A stretch of DNA of 54,080 nt from an uncultured Clostridia bacterium (lineage in GTDB: Bacteria; Bacillota; Clostridia; Christensenellales; Borkfalkiaceae), in the NCBI GenBank assembly GCA_947631325.1, contig CANRKX010000004.1, forward strand, positions 1 through 54,080, read 5' to 3'. How positions within the stretch are numbered: position 1 is the stretch's first letter; every line of letters begins with the position of its first letter. The notes below the pieces were generated by a model. The model ran no database searches. It was given only the letters and a program-made list of their open reading frames with translations, and had not been told where the DNA came from. Shown here one piece after another: positions 24,099 to 36,000 of the stretch. Made by a program: the position numbers and the translations under genes.

Positions 24099-24707
24099 AT
24101 GAAGATTGTATTTTTCGGCGATTCCATAACAGACTGCGACCGCGACCGTTCGGACGAAAAGTCGCTCGGCAACGGCTATGTAAAGATACTTGCGGACAAG
24201 CTTCTGCCCATCTATCCGGATACGGACATAGAGCTTATCAATAAGGGCGTCACGGGGGACGAGGTGTGCGACCTATTATCCCGCGTTCAAAAGGACGTTA
24301 TCGACCGCAAGCCCGACGCCGTCGTCATAATGATAGGCATCAACAACACCTTGCACAAGTTCAAGTACAACAAGGAACTCAACTTCGCGCAGCTCAGAAG
24401 CGACTTGACCCTTCTTCTGAAAAAACTGAAGGAGGCGGGGATTGTCATAATCTTCCTCGAACCCTTCCTTTTGCCCGCGCCCGATAAACTGAGGATGCGC
24501 AAGCTCTTCAACGACGAGCTCGCCGTCATAAACGACGTCGCCCTTCCCCTTTCGGACGAGTTTGTCGCCTTTGACGAGATGTTCAACGGGCTTACGGTCA
24601 CCATTCCCTACACCGAGTACTCCCTCGACGGCGTTCACCCCACCCACCGCGGCTCCCGCCTCATTGCTGACACCGCGATAAAGGCGATACGCAAGCATCT
24701 GCTTTAA
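24099..24707 (+). CDS. SGNH/GDSL hydrolase (esterase-like), cytoplasmic
   Basis: A 202-residue single-domain enzyme. Block I is FFGDSITDC with the nucleophilic Ser; block II Gly is in LINKGVTGDEV; block III is MIGINNTLHKF with the oxyanion Asn; block V is SLDGVHPTHRG with the catalytic Asp and His. All four SGNH residues are present. No signal peptide is seen, so it acts in the cytoplasm, probably as an esterase or deacetylase. The ribosome site is GAGGGAAAA. It is flanked by its own promoter and terminator. Confidence 0.92.
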   Translation: MKIVFFGDSITDCDRDRSDEKSLGNGYVKILADKLLPIYPDTDIELINKGVTGDEVCDLLSRVQKDVIDRKPDAVVIMIGINNTLHKFKYNKELNFAQLRSDLTLLLKKLKEAGIVIIFLEPFLLPAPDKLRMRKLFNDELAVINDVALPLSDEFVAFDEMFNGLTVTIPYTEYSLDGVHPTHRGSRLIADTAIKAIRKHLL

Positions 24708-24741
24708 AAGGGCTAAATTTTTATACATTTATGCATAATTT

Positions 24742-24774
24742 TGCGCCTACGGTCGACGCCGCGGGCGCATTTTT
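24742..24774 (+). terminator. Terminator of the SGNH hydrolase gene
   Basis: A stem TGCGCC / GGCGCA with a 16-base loop is followed by TTTTT. Apart from this and the promoter at 24937, I see nothing else definite in the 24708-25069 gap, which becomes AT-rich towards the promoter. Confidence 0.6.
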
Positions 24775-24936
24775 CGTGTGTTTCCCGCCGAAAAGATAAG
24801 AAAATTTTCAGCCTTTCCGACCTGTTTTTGGGGTATATAGGGGCAAAAGCGCGGCATAAAAGGGATAAATATAACCCCGACTTATCGCTCCATAAAAAAC
24901 AATAATATAAATTTAATTAAAAAGCGACCAAATCAG

Positions 24937-24965
24937 TTGAGTTTTTAGCCGTTCGGGTGTATAAT
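24937..24965 (+). promoter_or_regulatory. Promoter of the surface-protein block
   Basis: TTGAGT at 24937-24942, a 17-base spacer and perfect TATAAT at 24960-24965. It leaves a leader of about 100 bases before the first lipoprotein gene. Confidence 0.75.
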
Positions 24966-25069
24966 GTGATAGTATTTCGTTCTGCGCGATTAATATCCGT
25001 CGTCGAGGCGGCGGTCGGCGCAGATAAAAAGGGGCTTTAAAAGCCAAACTAACATAGAGGAAAGTAAAG

Positions 25070-28000
25070 ATGAAATTATTCAGAAAACTGATGCTCATAA
25101 TTCTCGCGGCGGCATGCGTAGGCTGCGTAAGTTTCGCGGCGGCATGCGCCAAGGGCGACGACGACGGCACTTTCTATACGGTCGTATTCCAAAAGACCAA
25201 CGGCGTGACGTACGTCCTTCCCGAGGGGCTTTCGAGCGGCATGCAGGTAAAGGAGGGAACGGAAATTTCCTTCTCCGTTCAGGTTGACTCTGCGGCGCAG
25301 GGCGAAGCCGAAGTATACGCCGCCGTCACCAAGACCGTGTTCAACGCGGAAGCCGAGGGCGGTGCGGAACAGGTTACGGAGGAGAACAAGCTCACCCCCG
25401 ACGGCGGAAATTACACTTTCACCGTCGTCGGCAACACGAGGGTGCACGTCGACGGAATAAACGCCGTGGGCGACTACAATCTGATAACTTTCAAAAACAA
25501 CGCGGGCGTCACCTTCACGAGCGACGTAAAGAGCGGAATGTATGTCAAGAGCGGCTACACCGTCTCATTCAAGATAACCGTAAACGAACACTACAAGGGC
25601 ACGCCCTTGGTATATGCCAAGTCTCTCGACGGCACGGACACGCAGATTATCGCGGATGCGGAGGGCAACTACTCCTTTGAGATGACCTCGCCCACCGAAG
25701 TGCGCGTTGAGGGGCTTGTGAGGAGCAACAGGGTCACCTTCGACAAGCACGACGAGGAGGGCAACGAGGTAAGGGCTTGGCTCAGATACAGCTATGAGGG
25801 CGACAACGGCACTCAAAGCGGCAGTCTCGAAAGCGCGGACGGCGTACTCGTGGACACGGGCAAGACCTTCAGCTTCACCGTCGACGTCAGCGTATACTAT
25901 AAGCAAGAGTACGACGTGGTTGCAAACACCGTCATAGTAAAGCCCGATTCAAACGGCGTATATAATTACAAGCTCGAATCGGACGGCGACGTCGTCATAA
26001 ACGTGATGGGGCTCGAGCTCGACGACAGCTTTGTCACGAGGGCGGACGGCGGCAACGGCACGGCGGCAAATCCCTTCAAAATCGCACGTCCCATCGACCT
26101 CTATGAGATGGCGATGTTCATAAACGGCGGCTGGTATACGGACGGCACATTCTATGCGGGCTATTACAGCCTTGAAAACGATATCGACCTCGAGGGCGAA
26201 CAGCTCTTCATAATAGGCGACAACGGCGCGGCGAACGGCACGGCTGTGTTCTGCGGCGACTTCAACGGCAACAATCACACGATAAAGAACTTCTATATCA
26301 GCGACACAATGATAGACCAAGAGCTGTATGTCCCCGTATTCATGCCCAATATCGGCATGTTCGGCTATGCAACGGCCACAACCACCCATCAGCCTTCGAT
26401 ATATAACCTCACCCTCGACGGCTTTGAAATCGACGTCGACGCGGGCGTAATAACCGAAGAAGAGGGCACAAATATCTTTGTCGGCGGAATAGTCGGCTGC
26501 GGAATAGGCGTGAATGTAGTGGGCTGCAATGTCAAAAACGCAGTAATGAACGTCATCGCGGACGACAACTATTATGCCTATGTCGGCGGTATAGTCGGCT
26601 TCCAGCAACCCGCGATAGGTACTTCGAGATTCTATTCGTCCGTCTCGTCCTGCACGGCGGACGTCGAGATAAACGCGCTTGCGGGCTCGGTATACGCCCT
26701 CGGCGGCATAACGGGCATGCTCGTCACCAATGAGTCGGATTGCAGCGCATACGTCCTCAACTGCGCGTCCTCGGGCTCACTTTCGGGCGCGATGCGCACG
26801 GGCGGCGTCGTCGGCTGTATGTCCGAATACACCGCGGTCATGAACAGCTATTCCATCTGCGACGTATCGGCTTATACTTCCCAGACCACGTCGAGCGTCA
26901 CCAATCCCATCGCGGCTAATTCGTATGCGGGCGGCGTCGTCGGCTATGCGGGATTCAACTCGGTCGTATCGGGCTGTTTCTCAAAGCAGGATAATCTGCA
27001 GGCGACCGCAGCCGAGGGCACGTCTCACGCATATACGGACAAGGTGCTCGGCGGCACTCTTGAAGACGGCGAGCCCGATATCAACAGCTTCTCTGCGGTA
27101 ATATATAACTGCCACCCCGTCGGCGACGAGTCCGTCACCCTTTCCAAAAGCTATATCCGCGACACGATGAAGTGGGGTTCACAGGACTGGTCGTTTACCG
27201 ACGGCAGGGCTGTGCCCAACCTCGGCAGTACGGCTGCAGATACAGGTAAGGACTATACGATCACGTTAAATTACGGCACGCAGCGGGTGGGCTCTGCGTC
27301 CACAAAGGCGCTTGCCGTCAAGATAAGTGGCAACGCCCAATTGGGCGAAAAGATGGGCTACTATCCCCTGTCCTATTGGTACAACAATTTCTCAAGCGAA
27401 ATTCCCGAGTTTATCGAGAGCGACGGACATATGCGGTCGTACGGCTACTTCTTCGACTCTGATTGCACAGAAAGAGTGCCCGCTATCTTCGTTCCCACCG
27501 ACGATATAACTCTCTATGTCGGCTTTGCAAATTATGCTTCCGTGGCGGGCAAGTACTATCTCGCCGCAGACGGCAATTCGCCCGTCATCACGATAGAGCC
27601 CGACGGCACTTTCGAGTACCGCAACGGCGCGCTGACGGCGGCTTCAAACTATCTGTATAACGGCACATATATAACCCTCATCAACGCCTACCTCGGCGAG
27701 CTGTATGATTTCGACAGCGACCTTGAAAGAGAGCAGTATCTCTCGCAGATGTACACCTACAAGGCGGTTGTTGACAGTGCAAAGAATACCATAACCATCA
27801 CGGGCGGATATGTCGAGGAAATGGACGTTCAATTGGTGGAGGGCGAAATTTCCGCTACCCCCACGGGCAACCATATCACCCTGTTCCCCGATGCGGCTCC
27901 CCTCAAGGGCATGAAGCTCAATTCCGCGTTCACATACGGCACGTATTACGGAAGCGACGTCGAGTACACTTTCAGACCCGACGGCACGGGCGTCCGCACA

Positions 28001-30052
28001 AGGACGGGTTCGGCTGCGGAGTTCACCTATACGGTCGACGATACTACGATAACCTTAAATTACGGCGGCAGCGAGTCCTATACCGGCACAGTCACAGATG
28101 GCGTTGTCAAGACTGTCGATAATGACGTTTCCGTCTCCGCATACGACAAGTTCATGGGCACTTGGGAGAAGTCGGCGACTTCGCATAAGGAGTTCACTTT
28201 CGACGGCAAGAACGGCTGGAAGTATGAGTACTTCGGCTATGAGGACGGAGAAAAGACTTCAATAGAGACAAAACAAGGCACATATACCATTCAAGGCGGC
28301 GAAATGACCCTTTCGGGCGACATTACCGCAACCGCACAGTTCAATGCCGACGGCTATCTCGAAATAACCCAAAACGGCTATACCGAAGTTTACTATAAGG
28401 ACGGCAGCTATGTCGGCGATTGGTACTTCGGCAACGTCCGCAACAACTTCAATCTCTCCTTCCTCGGCATAACAAACGAGGGATACGGCGAGGTCAAAGT
28501 CGTCGCAACCGACGGCGCAGAGCGCACGTACGGCTATTCGGCTTCCCGTACTTCGGGCGCGAGCGCGAGCGACGTTATAACCATATACAACAGCTACAAT
28601 ATCTATGCCGTGCTCACATTCAACGCCGCAGACAGCACGTTGAGGGGCACGATTGACGGCGTTTCGGCGCGGTTCACCTTGACCGACGAGTTCAAGGGCG
28701 TTTGGATAAGCAATGAAGATAATATGGAGACTTTGAACTTCGACGGCAACGGGCTGTATAACCTCAACGGCGACTCCTCGACGGGCGCGATAGCCGTCAA
28801 GGGCTATGTGAGGATAACTTCGGGCGCGACGACGAGCACATATTCCTACCTTCTCGAAAAGGCGACGATGAAGGGCTCTTTCTCCATCGGCTCGACAAAG
28901 TATACCATTGAATATCTCGAAAGCGAGGGCAAAGTCAAGATAACGCCTCCCTCGGGCAGCGGCGAAGAGTTTGAAATCTTCCGTCTCGACATATGGGCAA
29001 ACCGTACCCTTGTCGACGGCGACGGCACCAAGTACACCTTCGACGGCAAGGGCAGCCTTGATAAAGGCGGCACCATGACCGCGAAAGAGGTTGGCGAATC
29101 CATCGGCGACCAATACACATATAAAATCGAGGGCGAAACCATAAACATTGAAAGCCAGACGGCGGGCAGCGGAACAATTACCGTCGATGGCAATAGTTGG
29201 AAACTCTCGATAGGCACGACAAATGAGACGCTCACGCTGTACACGCCTTTCACGGGCGATTGGCACGTCGGCGGGCACCCCTCGGGCAGCCTTACCGTCG
29301 GCACGATAGGCAAAGACCTCACGGCAACGGGCTCCTTCTATGACGATAGTGAAGTCACCTTCACCTATTCTGAGGAAGAGGAGTATCTGACATTTGAATA
29401 CGACGGCACGACCCTCGCGTCGACATACGGCGGAAAGACGGTATATCTCAAAGCCGTAGAGGGCGAGGGCGGCTATGAATTGCGGCTTGGAACTACCCCC
29501 GAAAACTGCAACGTCATCTGCGTTGACGAGGCGGACAGCTTGAGCGGCAGACAGTTTAAGGACAGCGGCAACAATACCCTCGTATTCGACGGCGCAGGCA
29601 CGACGACTTTGGGCAGCGGCATCGCAATTGTCACCACCCCGTCGGGTCAGACGGCGGCTATATACGCATACGTAATGGACGATTTCGGGCATGCCTATAT
29701 AAACGGCGACACGCCCATGATATTCGCCCCTTGCGAAGCGACCGAAAGCGACGCATATACCGAGGGTGGAGAGAGCTTCCGCTTCGTCATTCCCGACTCC
29801 GTATACGGTTACAGAATAAAGGACGTTGAAGACAGCGAGACGACTTATACTTTCGACGGTCTCGGCAACGTCACCCAAAGCGACGGCGTTGACGACACAG
29901 TATATAAATATGTAATAGAGAGCGTTGACACCGTTGCGCACACCATAAGGCTCACCTTCACGGCAGACGGCGGCGCGATATACACCGCGGTCATCAACTA
30001 TGCTTCCTCGAACAGAGATAATTGGACGCTCACCCTGACCCAACAGGCATAA
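25070..30052 (+). CDS. Giant repeat lipoprotein with GLUG-like and FDGxG repeats
   Basis: A 1,660-residue exported lipoprotein: the signal peptide ends in the lipobox FAAAC with Cys26. Three regions follow. Residues about 35-320 hold three tandem beta modules, each with a GM-V-GxxFSFxVxV pattern. Residues about 325-700 contain a GLUG-like beta-helix (FNGNNHTIKNFYIS, then repeated GGIVGCG, GGIVGF, GGVVGC, GGVVGYAG). Residues about 820-1660 hold at least seven modules of 60-110 residues, each with a TFDGKGxxx-type strand (IEPDGTF, FRPDGTG, TFDGKNG, NFDGNGL, TFDGKGS, VFDGAGT, TFDGLGN). No enzyme motif is recognised. It probably binds a polymer or other surface proteins. Ribosome site GAGGAAAG. 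It is the first gene of a long run ending with polyferredoxin; the gap to the next gene is 14 bases. Confidence 0.8.
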   Translation: MKLFRKLMLIILAAACVGCVSFAAACAKGDDDGTFYTVVFQKTNGVTYVLPEGLSSGMQVKEGTEISFSVQVDSAAQGEAEVYAAVTKTVFNAEAEGGAEQVTEENKLTPDGGNYTFTVVGNTRVHVDGINAVGDYNLITFKNNAGVTFTSDVKSGMYVKSGYTVSFKITVNEHYKGTPLVYAKSLDGTDTQIIADAEGNYSFEMTSPTEVRVEGLVRSNRVTFDKHDEEGNEVRAWLRYSYEGDNGTQSGSLESADGVLVDTGKTFSFTVDVSVYYKQEYDVVANTVIVKPDSNGVYNYKLESDGDVVINVMGLELDDSFVTRADGGNGTAANPFKIARPIDLYEMAMFINGGWYTDGTFYAGYYSLENDIDLEGEQLFIIGDNGAANGTAVFCGDFNGNNHTIKNFYISDTMIDQELYVPVFMPNIGMFGYATATTTHQPSIYNLTLDGFEIDVDAGVITEEEGTNIFVGGIVGCGIGVNVVGCNVKNAVMNVIADDNYYAYVGGIVGFQQPAIGTSRFYSSVSSCTADVEINALAGSVYALGGITGMLVTNESDCSAYVLNCASSGSLSGAMRTGGVVGCMSEYTAVMNSYSICDVSAYTSQTTSSVTNPIAANSYAGGVVGYAGFNSVVSGCFSKQDNLQATAAEGTSHAYTDKVLGGTLEDGEPDINSFSAVIYNCHPVGDESVTLSKSYIRDTMKWGSQDWSFTDGRAVPNLGSTAADTGKDYTITLNYGTQRVGSASTKALAVKISGNAQLGEKMGYYPLSYWYNNFSSEIPEFIESDGHMRSYGYFFDSDCTERVPAIFVPTDDITLYVGFANYASVAGKYYLAADGNSPVITIEPDGTFEYRNGALTAASNYLYNGTYITLINAYLGELYDFDSDLEREQYLSQMYTYKAVVDSAKNTITITGGYVEEMDVQLVEGEISATPTGNHITLFPDAAPLKGMKLNSAFTYGTYYGSDVEYTFRPDGTGVRTRTGSAAEFTYTVDDTTITLNYGGSESYTGTVTDGVVKTVDNDVSVSAYDKFMGTWEKSATSHKEFTFDGKNGWKYEYFGYEDGEKTSIETKQGTYTIQGGEMTLSGDITATAQFNADGYLEITQNGYTEVYYKDGSYVGDWYFGNVRNNFNLSFLGITNEGYGEVKVVATDGAERTYGYSASRTSGASASDVITIYNSYNIYAVLTFNAADSTLRGTIDGVSARFTLTDEFKGVWISNEDNMETLNFDGNGLYNLNGDSSTGAIAVKGYVRITSGATTSTYSYLLEKATMKGSFSIGSTKYTIEYLESEGKVKITPPSGSGEEFEIFRLDIWANRTLVDGDGTKYTFDGKGSLDKGGTMTAKEVGESIGDQYTYKIEGETINIESQTAGSGTITVDGNSWKLSIGTTNETLTLYTPFTGDWHVGGHPSGSLTVGTIGKDLTATGSFYDDSEVTFTYSEEEEYLTFEYDGTTLASTYGGKTVYLKAVEGEGGYELRLGTTPENCNVICVDEADSLSGRQFKDSGNNTLVFDGAGTTTLGSGIAIVTTPSGQTAAIYAYVMDDFGHAYINGDTPMIFAPCEATESDAYTEGGESFRFVIPDSVYGYRIKDVEDSETTYTFDGLGNVTQSDGVDDTVYKYVIESVDTVAHTIRLTFTADGGAIYTAVINYASSNRDNWTLTLTQQA

Positions 30053-30066
30053 CCCAAGAGGTAAAT

Positions 30067-33000
30067 ATGAAAGGCAAAATAAGAAAGATAACTTTAGCCG
30101 CGCTGTCCCTCACAATGGCGGCAACTATATCGGCGAGCTCCGTCATTGCGTTCGCCAGCGATCCGTCGAGGAAAATTGCGGCGGACAGCATGTCTGTGCA
30201 ACAGGTGAAAACCGAGGAATTGACGGGCAAAGTCGATATGTCCGAACTTGCAAGGAGCAACTTCACCGATAAGGTGGAGGACACGGGCGAGCAAGCGACG
30301 GCAAAGTCGATAAATTCTACCGAGACTTTAATCGTCAGTCTCGATACTCCCTCGATAACCGACAGGACGGGCGGCGACGCCGATATTTCCGAATACCTCA
30401 ACACGACGGAAGGGAGAAGAGCGGCGGAAGAGATTGCAAAGTCTCAGAACGACTTTTTGGCGGCGCTCTCGGGCACGGGCGTCAGCTATAAGCTGGTTGC
30501 AAGATATTCAAAGGTATTGAACGGCGTGGCGATAGAGGTAAACACCGCCCACGCAACCAAAATTCAGCGTCTTTCGGGCGTCTCGATGACGGGGCTTTCG
30601 CGTACGTATGCGGCGTTGGACGCGCAGAACGTCCAGACCAACCCCAGCAACGTATACGGCACGGGTATTTACGATTCTTCGGAATATGATTACGACGGCA
30701 GCGGCGTAACCGTGGCTATCCTCGATACGGGTCTCGACTACACGCACGAAGCCTTTCAGACCATGCCCGAAACGGAAAATCCCAACTTTACGAGGGATAA
30801 GATAGCCCAAGCCGTCGAAAAGACGGGAAACGAAGCCCTCTCATCTAAAAATCTCACCGCGCAGAGGGGCGGAAATTTAACCGTTGACGACGTATATATC
30901 AACGCAAAGGTGCCCTTCGCATACGACTATGCCGACAAGGACGCCGACGTCTATCCCTCATATTCCCAGCACGGCACGCACGTCGCGGGCATTGTCGCGG
31001 GGCAGGCGGATACCTATATAGATAAAGACGGGCACGTCGTCGGGCAGAAGGACGACGATGTCAACGATTTCCTCGGCGTCGCGCCCAACGCACAGCTTGT
31101 AATATGCAAGGTGTTCACCGACGACCTTGAAAGCAAGGATTTGGGCGGCGCGACGAGCGAAGATATAATCGCCGCCCTCGACGACTGCGTGACCCTCGGC
31201 GTGGATATCATAAACATGAGTCTCGGCACGGCTTGCGGCTTCTCAATGACGAGCAATATCCCCAACGACAGCGAGGGAGAACAGCTCAACAGGGTGTATA
31301 ATTCCATAAAGAATCAGGGCATAAGCCTTATCACTGCGGCGGGCAACGAGTACAGCTCGGGCTATGGCAGCGATTACGGCACCAACCTCATAAGCAATCC
31401 CGACTCGGGCACCGTCGGCTCGCCCTCTACTTTCGCGGGCGCAATTTCGGTCGCTTCGGTAAACGGGCAGACCGCGCCCTACATGGTCTCCAATCCCACC
31501 GAAAACGGCGGCGCGGCAATCTACTTCAACGAAGCCAACGACGCCAACTCCGTTCCTTACGACTTTGCCGAGGAACTCATGGGCGCGGGGGTAACGCAGG
31601 GTAAATTCAAGTACTATGTCATTCCGGGCACAGGTCAGGCGGGCGACTATTCTTCGTTCAGAAGCCAGCTGACCCCCGTATCCGAGGGCGGAACGAAGGC
31701 AGACGGAGAAAAGGTTCTCGTCGTCGTCCGCCGCGGCAATATCGACTTCAAGACGAAGGTCGAAACGGCTTGCAGAATGGGCGCGGACGGCATAATAATA
31801 TACAACAACGTCCCCGGCACAATCAGAATGACCCTCGGCGATATAGCCGAAGAGGACAGAATACCCGCCGTCTCGGTGGACATGAGCGCGGGCACGAGCC
31901 TGACTTACGACCCCCAGAACCCTTCGAGATTGAGAAGGGAGGGCGAGATAGAGATAAATACAAGCTATCAGGCGGGTCCTTTCATGAACGATTACTCGTC
32001 ATGGGGCGCAACGCCCGACCTCAAATTGAAGCCCGACGTCACCTCTCACGGCGGCGAGATAACTTCGACCGTCGCGGGCGGCTATGAGGAGATGAGCGGC
32101 ACGTCCATGGCGACCCCCAACCTCGCGGGCTTTATGGCGCTCGTCAAGGACTATCTGAGGGAGAAGAACGGCGCGATGAACGCGAGCGAGCTCACCCGTC
32201 TCACCAATCAGATAGTCATGAGTTCGGCGACCCTCCTTTTCGACGAGGACAAACTTCCCTATTCGCCCAGAAAACAGGGCTCGGGGCTTGCCACGCTTGA
32301 AAACGTGTTCACCACCAAGGCATATCTTTGGACGGACGGCGAGAAAGCCGCAGAGGACAACAGACCCAAAGTGGAATTATACGAGGACGAGGAGAAGAAG
32401 GGAGAGTATGAGTTCTCTTTCAAACTCACCAACACCGACTCTCAGCCCCTCACATTCACCATAATTCCCCGATTTATGACAGAGACGATAGCGGCGGGCG
32501 GCATTGCCGTCGCTGAAGCGGCATATATGCTCGACGACAATCCCGCACGGCTCACCGTCGCGGGACAGCCAAGCGACGGCAACGTCACCGTAGAGGGCAA
32601 CGGCACGGTGGAAATAGGCGTGAAGCTCACCCTATCCCCCGCCGAAAAGGAATATCTGAATAAATTCCCCAACGGCATGTATGTCGAGGGCTTCATCTCG
32701 CTTGACAGCAAGACGGACGGTCAGTGCGACCTCAACCTTCCCTTCATGGGCTTCTATGGCGATTGGGAGTCTGCGCCCATGCTCGACTATGACGCATACG
32801 AGATAGCCGAGATTGAAAAGGACACCTCCTTAAAGGACGACGAAAAGCCGAGCGAGTGCGTCTTTGCAACCCAGCTCTATTCCACATATTATAATGAGAA
32901 ATACGCCGTTCCCATGGGCGGATATGCCTATGTACAGGACGAGGACGCCGATCAGATATACGTAGAGGAGGACCACTGCGCCGTCTCCCGCTTCAACGAA

Positions 33001-36000
33001 TACAACGGACCCACCGCCACCGACAGCTACATGACGTCGACGGGCATCCGCTCTCTCTATGCGGGACTTTTGAGGAACGCAGAGCTCGTCACGTACGATT
33101 TATACAACGCCGACACGGGCGAACTTGTCACGCAGGGCGAAAAGTACCGCGTGGGCAAGGCATATGCGGGCGGCGGCAGTTCGCGCCCCGCGCTCGTCGA
33201 CTTAAAGCTCTCCACCGAGGACTTGGGGCTTGTCAACAACGGCAAGTACAGAATTGAATTCAAATTCTATATGTACGCCAAGGACAAAAACGACCCCGAA
33301 AAGCAAAATACCGAAAACACCTTTGCTTCAAATTTCTATGTGGACTATGACGCACCCATGCTCGAGGGCGCGAAGATAAGATTTTATAACTACACGCAGG
33401 ACAACAGGGTAAAGCAGAGAATTTACCTTGACCTCGACATATACGACAACCACTATCCCCAGTCCGTATTGTTGGGTTACGACCCCGAGAGGAAGAGTTC
33501 GGGTCAGGCGGAAGAGATAAAGATGGCGACGGAGTACGTCACCCCCGTCTACAACGCCAAGAGAAACGGCACGACTTCCGTCTCCATTGAGATAACCGAC
33601 ATTTACGACGAGTGGAAGGATAACCTCTATGTCCAGATTGACGACTATGCCTTGAACCATAGGGTGTACGGCATAACTTCTACCGAGGCAAAAACCCTCA
33701 ATCAGGACGGCGCGATATCCTTTGCCGACGACAGAATTACACAGGACAATAGTGGCAATTATAATCTCGATCTGAGCCTTAACGAGGCGTACAGAATCAA
33801 CCTCGACTGCGGAAATTCAAACCCCGCAAACTATGAGTGGAATTCCACGAGAAACGACATTGTCAAGATTAAGGACGGCGAGATATTCGCCGCAAAGACG
33901 GGCAAATCTATAATCACCATACGCGGCGGAAGCGGCACGAGGGCGTTACGGCTCAACGTCAACGTCTCGGGCGACAATCCCAAGCCCCTTTCGCTGTATT
34001 CGCTTTCGTTCACGCCCATCGAAGACAATCACGAGAGTCTGCACGTCGCGGCGGGCACCGTATCCGTCAACGCGGGCAGAACATTTGACATTAAGGTCGT
34101 TCCCGACCCTTGGTACTTCCCCCTCGAAGATTACGACTTCAATTGGACGTGTTCGAGTGATAAGGCTAAGGTCGTCGCCGACGCAACCGACCATACGAAG
34201 GCTACCGTCACCACGGGCAACACGCGCGGCAGGTCTATTCTGAACGCTGCCATGGTCGATAAGACGACGGGCAACGCCACCAGCTATTCGGCTACCGTCA
34301 TTTTGAGCGTACAGGACCCCTATGTCATATCGAGTATGACGCTGTCGCGCTATTACGGCAGCGAGCCCAACGTCGTCCTTCCCGACGATAAAAATATAAT
34401 GACAATCGGAGAGGAGGCGTTCAAGGACAACACGACGATGGAGAGCATCGTCATTCCCAAGACGGTCACCGATATAAACGAGCGCGCCTTTTTGAACTGC
34501 ACCGCGCTTAAATATGTTTACTTCATCAAGGAGACGGATGACGGCGACCAACCCGAGGACGACCTCGCCGCACTCAATATAATATATGCCACGGCGTTCC
34601 AGGGCTGTACAAGCCTTGAAAGGTTGGATTTGACCAACGTCAAAGTTATAACCGTCGGCGCGCGCGCCTTTGCCGACTGCGAAAATCTTAAAAAGATTGT
34701 GCACATGGAGAAGATAGGCATTGCCGACGAATACGCCTTTGCGGGTTGCACTAAGCTCGAAAGCATAGATATTTCGGGTCTGCACACCGCCGCGCCCAAC
34801 GTGTTTATGGACTGCACCGCTCTCAATTCGGTTACTACCGATAAGTTCACCATGATAAGCGAGGGCATGTTCTATGGCTGCACCAATCTTGAAGAAATTG
34901 AAATAAACAACGCGCGCGTTTCGGGCAACAGAGCTTCATACGCAACCTATTACGGCATGGATGCCGATGGAAATCAGACTTTTGAAACAGCAGTTTACGG
35001 CGGCGGCGCATTCCAGAACTGCACAAAGCTCACAACTGTGACCTTCGGCGGCACGTCTGCGGCGGCGGGCACTGTCTACAGAATCGACCCCTATGCATTT
35101 ATGGGTTGCACTCAACTTCAGACCGTAAACTTCAATAATAATCAAGTATCATATATCGGCGATTACGCCTTTTCGGGTTGTACCAATCTTTCGACCTTTA
35201 CAATGCCCGCGGGCAATCCCGTGCTCGGCAACGATGTATTTTTGGGTTCGAATACTACTATAACTTGGGGCGGCGACTATGTAACCGAAAGTCAAGCCGT
35301 TTACAGCGGCAAGACGCTCGTCAAGGCTCCGTCAACCATAAGCGAAACCTTTACCCCCAAGAGCGGCACCGAAGAGATAGGACCTTACGCCTTCTCGGGC
35401 ACGACTTTCTCGGGCGGCGCGTCAATCAACTTGACGGGCATAACACATTTGGGCGAGGGCGCGTTCTATGGCGTAAAGGGGCTTGCAACAGTCACATTGC
35501 CCGAGACTTTGACGGAAATTTCCGACTATGCCTTTGCGGAAAGCTCTTTGACCTCGATAACCATTCCCGCCAATATCGAAAGGATAGGCGCAAACGCGTT
35601 CGAGGGAGCCGAAAACCTTGCAACAATCAGCTTTAGCGGCTCGTCGCAGCTCAAGGAAATAGGCTCATACGCCTTCTCGGGCACGGCGATAACTCAGATA
35701 GAACTTCCCGACGGCGCGGCAACCATGGGCTCGCGGGTGTTCGGCGACTGCACGCACCTCACCACGGTGACCCTGCCTTCTGTTACTTCGCTCGGCGGCT
35801 ATACCTTTGTCGGGTGCACCGCCCTTCAAACGGTAACTTTCGGCAACAGCGCCACGGCTTCGGGCGACTACACATTCTTCCCGGGCTATGACTTGACGGG
35901 AATGTTGACGAACAACCTCACGAGCGTTACCCTTTCCGATACCATGACCGCGATAGGCGACAGCACATTCTTGGGCTGCTCTGACCTTGTATCGATAGAC

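Noticed and set aside
28259-30043. A 594-codon open frame on the minus strand inside the giant lipoprotein gene
   Set aside because: It lies fully antisense to a gene with clear domains, has no ribosome site, and its composition (runs of A, V, R, Y) is what the opposite strand of GAC/GGC-rich codons gives.
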